Source: Aphanocapsa lilacina HA4352-LM1 (GTDB lineage Bacteria > Cyanobacteriota > Cyanobacteriia > Gloeobacterales > Gloeobacteraceae). From it: a stretch of 60,284 nt of DNA. Positions 34,908 to 43,999 of this stretch are shown here, piece by piece (the stretch's first letter is position 1; each line of letters begins with the position of its first letter). A model generated the notes under the pieces. It saw only the letters and a program-made list of their open reading frames with translations. It ran no database searches and was not told the origin of the DNA. The position numbers and the translations under genes are program-made. The DNA lies in assembly GCA_019359725.1 (NCBI GenBank), contig JAHHGR010000021.1, positions 1 to 60,284 on the forward strand, read 5' to 3'.

Positions 34908-37013
34908 TCACGCTTCCGGTGCGGCAAGCAGCGGCGCTTCGGTGCCCTCCGTGGGCGGTTCCGACTCGTCGCGCACCACCGTCAAGTCCACTTGCTGGCG
35001 GTAGTAGTCTATCCCCTTGACTTTGACGGTGACCGTATCGCCGATTTGGAAGCGGCGGCGGCTGCGTCTGCCGATTAGGGCGGGTTCGCGCGCCTGGAAG
35101 GTGTACCAGTCGTCTTTGAGGCCGCTGACGTGCACTAGGCCCTCGACAAAAGGTTCTTCGACGGCGACGAAAAATCCGTAGGATTGCACGCCGGTAATCA
35201 GTCCCCTGAGCGGTTCAGCCTGGGTGCCGAGCCAGCCGATGCGCTCGAAGCCCTCCAGGTCCGCCTGGGCCTGGTGCACCTGCTGCAGCCGCGCACTGAG
35301 GTGGCTGACCAAACCTGGCAGAGCCTCCTCCCAGTCTTTTTGGACTTTGGGTTTGAGCACCGGCCAGTCGATGAGCCCATGACAGTTCGAAGAGTGCAGA
35401 TCGACGCTCACCTTGCTGCGCGGCGTCTTGCGATCGCGGCCGTCGGTGTGCACCTGCTGGAGTAACCGCTGTACCAGCAGGTCGCCGTAGTGTTCGAGCG
35501 GACAGCCAAAAGGGGCGACCGCCATGCTGTCGCGCCCGAAGTGGTGCTGGGGCGCCGCTGCGAACTGTTCGACCGGCAAGGTGGCCAGCAGCAGCTCGCG
35601 CAGGGCGCGGTTGGTCCCCTCGGGCTGCTCCAGAAGCCAAGCGCGGTACTGCCGCACGGTGAGTTCGACCGAAGCGTCTGCCTCGGGCACCTCCAGGCCG
35701 CAGGCGCGTGCCAGGCGCAGCCAGTCGACCACCTCGCCGCCCTGCGGCCCCGGCTCACCTAAAAAGGGTGCCCCCAGGTGCAGGTGGGCCAGATGCTGCC
35801 CGATGAGCGATTCGAGCAGTTCGATAAAAATGCGCGGATCCGCAGCGCCGAGCAGGGGGCCCGTCCCCTGCTCGGCCAGGGCGGCGGCGACAGCGGCGTA
35901 GGGTTCACCCAGGCTCTCCAGGCGGCCGCGGGCGCGCACCAGCGAGGGCATCCAGCGAAAGGCGCGCACCTGGCCCGTGGTATCGAGGTTCACCAGCACC
36001 GACCAGGCCGAACGGCTGGTGTCAGGCAGCAGAGCGCAACGCTCCAGCAGCGCGTCGGGCCACAGCCCGAGGCTTCGATCGCGCAGGCGTGCCGCCAGGC
36101 CGCGCCGGTAGGCCTCGGCGTCGAGGGCCGAACCCGCCTCCACCAGCGCCGCCACATCGCTCACGTGCAGCCCCAGCTCCCAACCACCCTCCGCCGGTAC
36201 CAACGAGAGGGCCATCTGGGGCAATTCCCCCGGCAGCACCCACACTTCGAGCGCCTGCAGATCCTCGCGCCCCTCCGGCGCGGCGGATTCGGCAAGCTGT
36301 GCAGCCGCATCGAGCACCGTCCGGGGAAATTCGAGCGTTAACTGATAGCGGCTGGCGACCAGATCCAAATCCACCAGCGGATCGTTGGCATGGCCGAGCA
36401 CGCGCAGCAATCGGCATTTGGCCGGTCGCCGCCCCAGGGGGTAGCGGGTGATTTCTACTTCGACAATTAAGTCGGCCGCTACGTCCAGACTTTCGGTATC
36501 GACCAACTCCAGAACGCTGCCCAGCCGATCGTCCAGGGGAGCGACCTGCAGGATTTTGGGCTTGTCTTCGCCCGCGTCTGCTTCGGCGAGGCGGCCCACC
36601 AGGGCGGTGTGCGCCCGCTCGGTCACCAGCACCACTTCTCCTTCGGGCTTGCGGCGGCGCGAGGCTTTTTTGAGCAGACGCACCAGCACCCGATCGCCAT
36701 TCCAGGCATTTTTGAGGCTGCCTTCCACCACAAAAATTTCCTCCGCCTCCGGCTGTTCGGGGATGACAAAGCAGAAGCCTTTCGAGCTGCAGCGCAGGCG
36801 TCCGCCGACGATTTCTTCGTCGGCAACCAGGCGGTAGCGGCCCTGCATTTTCTCGATCAGGCCGATTTTCTCGAGGGCGTCGAGCACCAGTTGCAGCTGC
36901 GCAAGCGCCGCGCTGTCATCGAGAGAAAGCTTTTGCTGAAGCACCTTCGGCGCCACCGAGCGTTCCGGTGAGAGTAGACCCAGCAAGTCGTGTACAGAAA
37001 ATTGCATGCCCAT
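34908..37013 (-). CDS. RNase II/R-like (RNB) protein, active site degenerate; Zam-like
   Basis: A 701-residue protein with N-terminal winged-helix/cold-shock segments (SSKGFCFVIPE), an RNB domain (about 230-560) and a C-terminal S1 domain (LRGLITGVQSYGFFVAVEE to about 685). The RNB core WELGLHVSDVAALVEAGSALDAEAYRRG aligns with the family's LGVHIADV region. However, the preceding Asp-rich catalytic motif (TIDP..D.DDAL type) is replaced by VWVLPGELPQMALSL. All four metal-binding aspartates therefore appear lost. The protein may bind RNA without cutting it. Cyanobacteria have an RNB paralogue named Zam, linked to acetazolamide resistance; this could be it. ATG 37007 is an alternative start. Confidence 0.8.
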   Translation of the reverse strand: MGMQFSVHDLLGLLSPERSVAPKVLQQKLSLDDSAALAQLQLVLDALEKIGLIEKMQGRYRLVADEEIVGGRLRCSSKGFCFVIPEQPEAEEIFVVEGSLKNAWNGDRVLVRLLKKASRRRKPEGEVVLVTERAHTALVGRLAEADAGEDKPKILQVAPLDDRLGSVLELVDTESLDVAADLIVEVEITRYPLGRRPAKCRLLRVLGHANDPLVDLDLVASRYQLTLEFPRTVLDAAAQLAESAAPEGREDLQALEVWVLPGELPQMALSLVPAEGGWELGLHVSDVAALVEAGSALDAEAYRRGLAARLRDRSLGLWPDALLERCALLPDTSRSAWSVLVNLDTTGQVRAFRWMPSLVRARGRLESLGEPYAAVAAALAEQGTGPLLGAADPRIFIELLESLIGQHLAHLHLGAPFLGEPGPQGGEVVDWLRLARACGLEVPEADASVELTVRQYRAWLLEQPEGTNRALRELLLATLPVEQFAAAPQHHFGRDSMAVAPFGCPLEHYGDLLVQRLLQQVHTDGRDRKTPRSKVSVDLHSSNCHGLIDWPVLKPKVQKDWEEALPGLVSHLSARLQQVHQAQADLEGFERIGWLGTQAEPLRGLITGVQSYGFFVAVEEPFVEGLVHVSGLKDDWYTFQAREPALIGRRSRRRFQIGDTVTVKVKGIDYYRQQVDLTVVRDESEPPTEGTEAPLLAAPEA

Positions 37014-37124
37014 ACCCCGCTTCCATAGATCTTGTTTAGTGAGCTTGCCCGATTAGCGTTCATGGTAACGTTTAGGCCCTGCTGTTCGCACGGCAAGTCC
37101 TACGGCTCCCTTACACTGGGTGCC

Positions 37125-38582
37125 ATGGGCATCGAGGTTCAGGTCCATCGCCAGCTGTTGCAGTTGCTGCGCTCGGAGCAACTGCCCACCGTCTGGCCCC
37201 ACCAGTTGACGATGGGGCGGCTGGTGGCCCGCGCCCTTTATCAGGGCCGATCGACCCTGGTGCAGGTGAGCGGCTCGGGAGAGCACCGCCTGAGTTACCT
37301 GTTGCCGGCCCTGAGCGCGCCGGAACCGGTGATCCTCTGCGCGAATGAATCCATCCAGCAGCAATTGCTCGATGTCGATTTGCCGCTACTGCGCCGCAAC
37401 CTGGCTACCGAAAAACCGATCGGCCTCGGCGACCGCTGGCCCGGCACCGGGTGGCGAGGGGTGCTCATCACCGACCCGCTTACTTTTTTGCGCGACCGTC
37501 TGCGGGGGGGCTATCACTTTCCTGAGGGCGTCGCAGTGATCTTTGACGGCGCCCATTGCCTGGAGCAGTGGGCCATCCAGGCACTCTCCGAGCGCATCGA
37601 GCCCGCCGACTGGGACGACCTGCGCGAGGGCGACTTTGGGCGGGCCGAATTCTGGCTCGACTGGCAGGTGGGACTCAGCCGCGCGCTTTCGAGCCAGCCC
37701 CACAACCGCACGGCACTGGGTCCCAACCGGCAGGCTGCACTGGCAAGCGCGCTGGGTGAATCTCCCCCCAGCGCGGCCTGGCGGCGCTTTCGCGGCGCCC
37801 TGAGCGCACCCGAGCGCGTCCATTGGGTGCAGTACTACCGCCAGAGCAACCAGTTCAGCCTGGTCAGTTCCCCGATTGCCGTGGCGGACACAATGGCGCA
37901 CACGCTCTGGCCTCGCCAGCCCGCCGTCGTCATCGGCGAAGCCCTCGACCCGGCGCGCGAAGCGCGCACTTTTCGCTCCTGGGTCGGCCTGGGGGAGGTG
38001 ACCTGTCTGCGCTTTCCCGCCGACCCGCGCGAGCAGGAAGTGCAGCTCTATCTGCCTGTCCAACTGAGCGATCCTACGGCTGCTCACTACCGGCAGCAGA
38101 TCGAACCGGTGCTGGTGGAACTGGCGGCCCTCGCCGCGGGGCCGCTGGTGATCTTGTTGCCCGAAGGTCCGTTGCGCTCCCACCTGGGCACCTTTCTCGC
38201 TTCACAGTTCGGCTCGCGCGTGGGCATCCATCGCCTGCAGCCGCCCCCCAACGGCATCACCCTGGCCAGTTGGGAATTTTGGGAGGCCAACCACCATCAC
38301 CTGGGGGCCCCCACGACCCTCGCCGTCTGCGCGCTGCCTTTTCCGCGCCTTGATGACCCACTGGTGGCAGCTCGGGTGCAGTGGCTCAAAGCCTACCGCC
38401 GCGACTGGTTTCGCGAGTACCTGTTGCCCGTCGCCATCGGCCGGCTGCAGCGGGGCATCAGTCCCCTACGCCAGACCCAGGGTCTGGTGGCGCTGCTCGA
38501 TAACCGCATCAACCACCGCAGTTACGGTGGCCAACTGCTCGACGCTCTCACCCCCGCCAGACGGCTGCGCTATCTGGAGTAG
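37125..38582 (+). CDS. DinG/XPD-like helicase with degenerate P-loop
   Basis: A 485-residue protein with the layout of a DinG-type superfamily 2 helicase. There is a DEAH-like segment VAVIFDGAHCLEQWA, a C-terminal helicase domain (GPLVILLPEGPLRSHLG, LASWEFWE) and a motif VI region PVAIGRLQRGISPLRQTQG. In the Walker A position the sequence is VSGSGEHRLSY, lacking the Lys-Ser/Thr of GxGKT. The DEAH box reads DGAH. ATP hydrolysis is therefore doubtful. Cyanobacterial homologues are annotated as helicase C-terminal domain proteins. It is divergent from the equally degenerate RNB gene, with 111 bp between starts. Confidence 0.75.
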   Translation: MGIEVQVHRQLLQLLRSEQLPTVWPHQLTMGRLVARALYQGRSTLVQVSGSGEHRLSYLLPALSAPEPVILCANESIQQQLLDVDLPLLRRNLATEKPIGLGDRWPGTGWRGVLITDPLTFLRDRLRGGYHFPEGVAVIFDGAHCLEQWAIQALSERIEPADWDDLREGDFGRAEFWLDWQVGLSRALSSQPHNRTALGPNRQAALASALGESPPSAAWRRFRGALSAPERVHWVQYYRQSNQFSLVSSPIAVADTMAHTLWPRQPAVVIGEALDPAREARTFRSWVGLGEVTCLRFPADPREQEVQLYLPVQLSDPTAAHYRQQIEPVLVELAALAAGPLVILLPEGPLRSHLGTFLASQFGSRVGIHRLQPPPNGITLASWEFWEANHHHLGAPTTLAVCALPFPRLDDPLVAARVQWLKAYRRDWFREYLLPVAIGRLQRGISPLRQTQGLVALLDNRINHRSYGGQLLDALTPARRLRYLE

Positions 38583-38665
38583 CAGCGGCTCATTTTTCGT
38601 GTTTGTACCCGGCAAGTATCGGATACTTGATGGTGTTTTATTTTCCATTTTTGTGTTCTTGAGGA

Positions 38666-38932
38666 TCAAATCCTTGCCTTGACCGTGAAGGCGTAGGTCT
38701 CCCCTGTCTCCAGACGAAAATCATTCTTCTCAAGAAAGCGTTGCAGGGGTTCTTTGATCAAGGCCCGGCCCAAGGATGGATGAATCTCAAGTCGGCCGCC
38801 ACTCAGGAAATGCCAGCGGAATGTCCAGACGTACTGACCACCCTCGGCGTCGCCTTCCAGCCAGCCTCCAGACAGGGAGCGGGCACTGACGCGCAGGTTA
38901 ATCTCGGTTTGGGGTAGTCGGCCGCTTGCCAC
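38666..38932 (-). CDS. DUF3146 family protein
   Basis: An 88-residue cytoplasmic protein. The segments GGWLEGDAEGGQYVWTFRW, LEIHPSLGRALIKEPLQRFL and LETGETYAFTVKAR match DUF3146, a small family confined to cyanobacteria. Function unknown. It is divergent from the acetyltransferase gene, with a short AT-rich promoter region between. Confidence 0.85.
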   Translation of the reverse strand: MASGRLPQTEINLRVSARSLSGGWLEGDAEGGQYVWTFRWHFLSGGRLEIHPSLGRALIKEPLQRFLEKNDFRLETGETYAFTVKARI

Positions 38933-38980
38933 GCGCCTGCCCTCGACTGCGATTTTTTTATCTTAGAAGCTGATGGCGAA

Positions 38981-39469
38981 ATGGCGCGCTTGAAAATGTT
39001 ACGGTGGTTAAAGTGTCTATCGAGCCGCCCGTCCGTGAGCCAAACCACCGCACCCGCCATTACTCTGTCATTCGATGCTGCAAGTGTCGAACCTATCCAG
39101 CTGCAGCAACTTTTTGACACCGGTGCCTTCTGGGCACGCAACCGGGAAGTCGGTAAGATCGAGCGCATGCTTGCCTGCAGCAACCCGGTGGTCGCCGCTT
39201 ACGCCGAAAGCCGGTTGGTCGGTTTTGCCCGCGCCACCAGCGATGGTGCCTTTCGAGCCACGATCTGGGATGTGGTGGTCCACCCGGATTACCAAAAGCT
39301 GGGTCTCGGACGCCGCTTGATTGAGGCACTTCTGGCAGAGCCGGCGATGCGCGATGTCGAGCGCGTCTATCTGATGACCACTTTCCAACAAGGCTTTTAC
39401 GAAAAACTGGGCTTCCAGCGCAACGCTTCGACGACGATGCTGATGATGCGCCTAGCCGAAATGGGCTGA
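38981..39469 (+). CDS. GNAT family N-acetyltransferase
   Basis: A 162-residue acetyltransferase. The acetyl-CoA site WDVVVHPDYQKLGLGRRLIEA (motif A with the QxxGLG turn) and motif B LMTTFQQGFYEKLGF are intact. The region IQLQQLFDTGAFWARNREVGKIERML is typical of the plastid/cyanobacterial GNAT branch. The substrate is not visible. The first ~25 codons are poorly conserved, and the true start may lie further in, near TITLSF-type sequence after residue 24. Confidence 0.87.
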   Translation: MARLKMLRWLKCLSSRPSVSQTTAPAITLSFDAASVEPIQLQQLFDTGAFWARNREVGKIERMLACSNPVVAAYAESRLVGFARATSDGAFRATIWDVVVHPDYQKLGLGRRLIEALLAEPAMRDVERVYLMTTFQQGFYEKLGFQRNASTTMLMMRLAEMG

Positions 39470-39487
39470 GCGGCCACCTGGGGCCAC

Positions 39488-39532
39488 ACCATCGAGGCGG
39501 TTCACAGTAGAGCTGTGAACCGCCTCGATGGT
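39488..39532. terminator. Perfect 20-bp hairpin between convergent genes
   Basis: Arms 39488-39507 and 39513-39532 are exactly complementary with a five-base loop TAGAG. The hairpin sits between the GNAT gene (+) and the GlsB/YeaQ gene (-) and probably stops transcription from both sides. No T run follows, and the stem is much longer than needed for a normal terminator. Confidence 0.65.
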
Positions 39533-39549
39533 ATGAGCTTCCGCTGTGT

Positions 39550-39810
39550 CTAGCGGCGAACGGCATAGCCGGAGACAAGCGCGACGATGAACACCAAAAT
39601 CGCCGAGCCGAGGATAGTCGGGATCAAAGACACATTGGCTAGAGCGGGGCCGAAGTTACCAAACAGGGCCGCACCCACCCAGGCGCCGATAACGCCGAAA
39701 ACCGCAGCCACCAAAAACCCCCCCGGAATACGCCCAGGTACGATGGCCTCGGCAATCACAGCGCAGATGCCGGCTACTACCAAAAACAAAATAAAGCTCA
39801 GAATCCCCAT
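39550..39810 (-). CDS. GlsB/YeaQ/YmgE family stress-response membrane protein
   Basis: An 86-residue membrane protein with three helices: LSFILFLVVAGICAVIAEAI, FLVAAVFGVIGAWVGAALF and IPTILGSAILVFIVALVSGY. PGRIPGGFL between the first two is the family's Gly-rich turn. Members are induced by general or acid stress and were once called transglycosylase-associated; the biochemical role is unknown. A GGAG-like site precedes the ATG. Confidence 0.92.
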   Translation of the reverse strand: MGILSFILFLVVAGICAVIAEAIVPGRIPGGFLVAAVFGVIGAWVGAALFGNFGPALANVSLIPTILGSAILVFIVALVSGYAVRR

Positions 39811-39933
39811 CGCTTTTGAACTCCATTAGACCGAATATCTTCATTGTAGAGGTGTCAATCTGGAGGGGCGTCCGCCAGAGGATTGAACCCGTAGGTGTCT
39901 CTTTCGATAGGGACAAAGCGATACAGTGATGTC

Positions 39934-40329
39934 TCAAGGTCGGCCGCCCGGGCGGGAATTTTCGGCGTCTTTGATACCCAGTTGGTAGACTCCGGCCCCG
40001 ATAGAAACCATCAGACCGCCGGCTAGCGCCCAACTCCCACCCAGGGTATTGCTCAGAATAATGAACACGACCACCGCCAGAACCAGCGAAGGCAATATGC
40101 TCAAGATCGAGGCGAAAAGCTGGTTGCGCTCCTCCCAACCCTTTGGACGCCGCTCGAGCGCTTGGGCGCTATAGATGGCCCGATCGGCGTCGTTGAGCCA
40201 TCCGCACAGCGCGTCCACCAGACGACCATTGAAACGGGAAAAACACAAGTAAAGCGCCAGTGACCAGAGGCTGACGCCCGCAGCCACCGCGGGCGTCAGT
40301 CCAAATTTGTAAAGGAAAAAGTCGATCAC
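39934..40329 (-). CDS. Hypothetical membrane protein
   Basis: A 131-residue protein with an N-terminal helix (AAGVSLWSLALYLCFSRFNG), a charged cytoplasmic loop (about 38-68) and two further hydrophobic stretches (LPSLVLAVVVFIILSNTL and WALAGGLMVSIGAGVYQLG). No family is recognised. It lies between the YeaQ-like gene and pdxJ, divergent from the latter. Coding is supported by the coherent membrane pattern and by its own start with no competing frame. Confidence 0.65.
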   Translation of the reverse strand: MIDFFLYKFGLTPAVAAGVSLWSLALYLCFSRFNGRLVDALCGWLNDADRAIYSAQALERRPKGWEERNQLFASILSILPSLVLAVVVFIILSNTLGGSWALAGGLMVSIGAGVYQLGIKDAENSRPGGRP

Positions 40330-40460
40330 ATTTCGTAAAGATTTCGCTCTGTTACCCTAGGGTACACCGCGCTGATGAGAATAACTACTTAGGCACAAAT
40401 GCCTGGTGCAGGTTTGCCCGGGTCGAACGATAAAATGGGGCAGTTGTCTAGGAGAACAGC

Positions 40461-41180
40461 GTGCCCACCCTTGGGGTCAACATCGATCACATCGCCACGA
40501 TCCGCCAGGCGCGCCGCACCGTCGAGCCCGATCCGGTGGCGGCGGCGGTGCTGGTAGAACTGGCGGGTGCTGACGGGATCACCGTCCATCTGCGCGAAGA
40601 TCGCCGCCATATTCAAGATCGCGATGTCGAGATGCTGCGGCGCACGGTGCGCGGCCATCTCAACCTGGAGATGGCCGCCACCCAGGTGATGGTGGACTTT
40701 GCTTTGGACGTGCGGCCGGACTATGTGACGCTGGTACCCGAACGGCGCGAGGAGGTGACTACCGAGGGCGGCCTTGACGTAGGCGGTCAGATTGCATCGG
40801 TGGGTCTGGCAGTCGAGCAGTTGCAAAGCGCGGGGATTGCGGTGAGTTTGTTCGTCGATCCGGATACGGCTCAACTGCAAGCTTCAGCCCGCACCGGCGC
40901 CAAGTTTGTCGAGCTGCACACCGGCCGCTACGCCGAGGCCGGAGGCGAGCAGGCCCAGCGCAGCGAACTGGCGCAACTTGCCGCCGCCTGCGACGAAGCC
41001 CAGGCTCTGGGTCTGCGGGTCAATGCCGGTCATGGCCTGACGTACTGGAATGTCGCACCGGTGGCGCGCCTGTCGGGTATCGAAGAACTCAATATCGGAC
41101 ACTCGATTATTGCCCGGGCGGTGCTGGTGGGTCTCGAGCGGGCGGTGCGCGAAATGAAGCAGGCAATGATCGCCGGATGA
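40461..41180 (+). CDS. pdxJ: Pyridoxine 5'-phosphate synthase
   Basis: A 239-residue TIM-barrel enzyme that condenses 1-deoxyxylulose-5-phosphate with 3-amino-2-oxopropyl phosphate in the DXP-dependent vitamin B6 route. [17 protein letters not shown] is the family signature. [43 protein letters not shown] and [12 protein letters not shown], then [17 protein letters not shown] complete the active and phosphate-binding sites. The stop overlaps the ispE start (ATGA), so the two are coupled. Confidence 0.97.
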   Translation: MPTLGVNIDHIATIRQARRTVEPDPVAAAVLVELAGADGITVHLREDRRHIQDRDVEMLRRTVRGHLNLEMAATQVMVDFALDVRPDYVTLVPERREEVTTEGGLDVGGQIASVGLAVEQLQSAGIAVSLFVDPDTAQLQASARTGAKFVELHTGRYAEAGGEQAQRSELAQLAAACDEAQALGLRVNAGHGLTYWNVAPVARLSGIEELNIGHSIIARAVLVGLERAVREMKQAMIAG

Positions 41181-42085
41181 AGACTATTCGCCTGCGGGCC
41201 GCCGCCAAGGTCAATCTTTACCTCGAGATTCTTGGGGTGCGCCCCGACAACTTCCACGAGTTGGTGATGGTGCTGCAGAGCGTTGACCTGGCTGACACCG
41301 TCACCCTGCGCGCCGCACCCACGACCGGCGTGCGTTGCTCCCACCCGCTGGTGCCCAACGACCGCACCAATCTGGCACTCAGAGCGGTCGAAGTGGTCCA
41401 GAAGCACACCGGCATCGACGAAGGGGTCGAAATTGTCATCGAGAAGCGCATCCCGGTAGCAAGCGGCCTGGCGGGCGGCTCCACCGACGCCGCCGCGGTG
41501 TTGGTCGGGCTCAACGCACTTTGGGATCTTGGCCTTACCCAGGGACAACTGCAGTCTCTGGGGGCTCAAATCGGCTCGGATGTTCCTTTTTGTGTGACAG
41601 GCGGCACCGCCCTCGCCATGGGCCGGGGTGAAGTGCTCTCTGCTCTACCTGCTCTGCGGGGGGTCTACCTGGTGCTCGCCAAGATCGCCGATTTGCAGGT
41701 CTCCACCGCCTGGGCCTACCAGACCTACCGGCGCGAGCACCTGGGCGCAGGTGCCGCGCCGCGCGCCCGCACCAGTGCCCTGCTCTCGGCGGTGGCAAGC
41801 CGGGAGGTGGCCCGCATTGCGCCGCTGTTGCACAACGATCTGGAGCGCGCCGTGCTGCCCGCCCACCCGCAGGTGAGTGCACTGCGCGAACGGTTGGCGG
41901 TTGCCGGGGCGCTCGGGGCGATGATGTCCGGTTCTGGCCCTTCGGTGTTTGGACTTGCAAGCGACCGCGCCCACGCCGAGGCGATTTGTGCTGCCCTCGC
42001 AGAGGACCCGAGCCTTGAATTGTTTGTCTGTCAAACCCAGCAGGCGGGCATTCTGTTTGCAGAATCGCAGCCTTCCGGCTTGTAA
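41177..42085 (+). CDS. ispE: 4-diphosphocytidyl-2-C-methylerythritol kinase
   Basis: A 302-residue GHMP kinase of the MEP isoprenoid pathway, phosphorylating [27 protein letters not shown] (substrate site), [21 protein letters not shown] (the ATP-binding Gly-rich loop) and [14 protein letters not shown] (third GHMP motif) are intact. Full length. The four-base overlap with pdxJ joins two pathways that both draw on deoxyxylulose phosphate. Isoprenoids feed chlorophyll, carotenoid and quinone synthesis, including the sds product. Confidence 0.96.
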   Translation: MKTIRLRAAAKVNLYLEILGVRPDNFHELVMVLQSVDLADTVTLRAAPTTGVRCSHPLVPNDRTNLALRAVEVVQKHTGIDEGVEIVIEKRIPVASGLAGGSTDAAAVLVGLNALWDLGLTQGQLQSLGAQIGSDVPFCVTGGTALAMGRGEVLSALPALRGVYLVLAKIADLQVSTAWAYQTYRREHLGAGAAPRARTSALLSAVASREVARIAPLLHNDLERAVLPAHPQVSALRERLAVAGALGAMMSGSGPSVFGLASDRAHAEAICAALAEDPSLELFVCQTQQAGILFAESQPSGL

Positions 42086-42133
42086 ATTTCCCACGAATAG
42101 ATCTAGACTAGGGCGCGTCGTCGCCGGCTGGAG

Positions 42134-42583
42134 ATGGACTGTATGCTCTGCGCGCGCCCGTCGCATGGTTTTTCGTTGATCGAGATGGTGCTTGCCCTCG
42201 CTGTCGGGGCGGCCGTGGGTCTGGCGGCGGTGACCGTGGGCCTGTACTGGCGAGGTGAAGCGCAGCAGCGGCTCCTGGGGGCCTCGGTGCCCTTCATTGC
42301 CCAGGCGATGCGTCAGTACGCGCGCGCCCACGGCAGCCTGCCCGATCTGGCCGTGGCGGAGGATACCGATCGCTGGTTGGCCCTCTACACGCCGCCAGGC
42401 TCGACCACCCTTGCGGACGGCACCCGCCGTACGCTACCGGAGGGCATCGCTTACGAACGCCTGCAGACGTATGTGCCTTCGAGTATCCCCTTTGGCCGGA
42501 CCCCCGGGCGGGTGCGGCTCACCGGCACCGGCTGCGAGCCGACGGACCGTTTCACCGAATGCACCTTGAGCATCACACCATGA
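42134..42583 (+). CDS. Type IV prepilin-like protein
   Basis: A 149-residue protein with a short leader and the prepilin cleavage/N-methylation motif HGFSLIEMVLALAVG, with the Gly before Phe and the Glu at +5. The hydrophobic helix runs to VTVGLYW. The globular part ends with two Cys (GCEPTDRFTECTL) that could form the C-terminal disulfide. It is small enough to be a minor pilin or pseudopilin. It is coupled by an ATGA overlap to an exported protein. The pilBTC machinery lies 4 kb downstream. Confidence 0.85.
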   Translation: MDCMLCARPSHGFSLIEMVLALAVGAAVGLAAVTVGLYWRGEAQQRLLGASVPFIAQAMRQYARAHGSLPDLAVAEDTDRWLALYTPPGSTTLADGTRRTLPEGIAYERLQTYVPSSIPFGRTPGRVRLTGTGCEPTDRFTECTLSITP

Positions 42584-43818
42584 AAAAATATGTGCAGTTG
42601 CTGTTGACAGTCGGCGTGCTGCTCAGCGCCATGTTCGTGCTGATCAACCGCCTGGGGGCGGTCCCCAACCAGCGCACCGGCTACTTGATCGGCATCCAGG
42701 AGTTGAACAACCTCGGGCCTATCGGCGACAGCGGTGTTCTAAAGCTAGGGCCGGTGGATCTGACCGGTTTGCCGATGTCTCCGGACTTTGTGACCGCCAC
42801 TGCCGAAGCGCAGATGGGCATCGCCAACAGTTGCGTCAAGCTGGAGATGCTGCTCAACTACACCTACAGCGGTCTGACTGGGGTGCCCAATAACATGGCG
42901 GGCAGTACCGACAACACCGACTGCCAGGTCAATGGCGGCGGCAACCAGAAAGACGAACGGACCTATGCCCTTGCTTCGGTAACGGCGAATATTGACGACA
43001 GCCAAACGTCGATGTCGCTGTCGGTCTTTGCCTACTTCTTCGGCAACAACGAAAATGCGAGCAAAGTGACCCTGCGCACGGTGCGCCTGAGTTACTACAG
43101 TCTCGAACCACCCACCGCCGGGGCCGCCCAACCGGTGCAACTGGCGCCTTCCGCATTTAACGGGTTGGTGATGTACCCGTCGGTAGCGACATTTTTTGGC
43201 AAATATTTTGTCTATATCGATAACCAGCGCTACGAGCCGGCGATTGATACCAACGGCTACCTCAAGGGCAACCTGCTCAGTTCAGCCCTCGGCGCCCGCC
43301 AGATTGGCTTCTTTTTGCCAGAAAACAGCCTCTATCAAAGTTCGCTGCTCTACCTGCAAAACGGCGATCCCGCCTCGGCCCAGAAGCTGACTGTCCAGGG
43401 GATGACCACCAAAGGGACGTACACCGCTCCCGGCGTCTACGGCAATCCGATCGGCCTGCAGGCGCTCGATCTGCGCGAGGTGAATTGGTTGTCAGGCTAT
43501 CTCATCCCGTATCCGAAGCCCGCGACCCTGGTGGCCACCCCGGCAGCTTCTACTGTGGCAAGCGGCCAGACTTTGCGGGTGAGCCTCGCGATGAGCGGCA
43601 TCGACCCCGGTACCCTGCGCGCCCGCATCGGCAACACCGAGACCTACCCCGCCGCCACCAACAACCCCAAGTGGCGCGAATTGATCGACAAGGGCAAAGC
43701 CGCCGTCGATCTGAATGTGAGCGGCAGCACAGGCCAAGCGGTGCCCGTGATTCTGACGGCGCGGCCCCTCGACAGCGACCAGGAACTGACCTATGCATTC
43801 GTAGTCACAATCAAGTAG
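42580..43818 (+). CDS. Exported protein of unknown function
   Basis: A 412-residue protein starting MKKYVQLLLTVGVLLSAMFVLI, a signal peptide or membrane anchor. The rest is Asn/Thr/Ser-rich and beta-like, with two Cys near residues 90 and 113. It ends in a region with an immunoglobulin-like feel (PAASTVASGQTLRVSLAMSG). No family is recognised. The start overlaps the prepilin stop by four bases, so the two are made together; it may be a pilus-associated or surface protein, but that is inference from linkage. Confidence 0.75.
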   Translation: MKKYVQLLLTVGVLLSAMFVLINRLGAVPNQRTGYLIGIQELNNLGPIGDSGVLKLGPVDLTGLPMSPDFVTATAEAQMGIANSCVKLEMLLNYTYSGLTGVPNNMAGSTDNTDCQVNGGGNQKDERTYALASVTANIDDSQTSMSLSVFAYFFGNNENASKVTLRTVRLSYYSLEPPTAGAAQPVQLAPSAFNGLVMYPSVATFFGKYFVYIDNQRYEPAIDTNGYLKGNLLSSALGARQIGFFLPENSLYQSSLLYLQNGDPASAQKLTVQGMTTKGTYTAPGVYGNPIGLQALDLREVNWLSGYLIPYPKPATLVATPAASTVASGQTLRVSLAMSGIDPGTLRARIGNTETYPAATNNPKWRELIDKGKAAVDLNVSGSTGQAVPVILTARPLDSDQELTYAFVVTIK

Positions 43819-43999
43819 GGCAAAGGTCAGGGGGCGTTGACAGGATCTCGCGCAAAAAAGGCTGCGCCATGTATGTTAGATGTGCCTCGTTTGCAGTGCC
43901 GCCCGTGCCCTTCCATCGCAACGACCAGCACTCCCACTTTTGCCGGGAGACTTTTTTGCGCCTCACACTGCCGCTCCAGCGCTGCCGGAGGGGAGGGTG

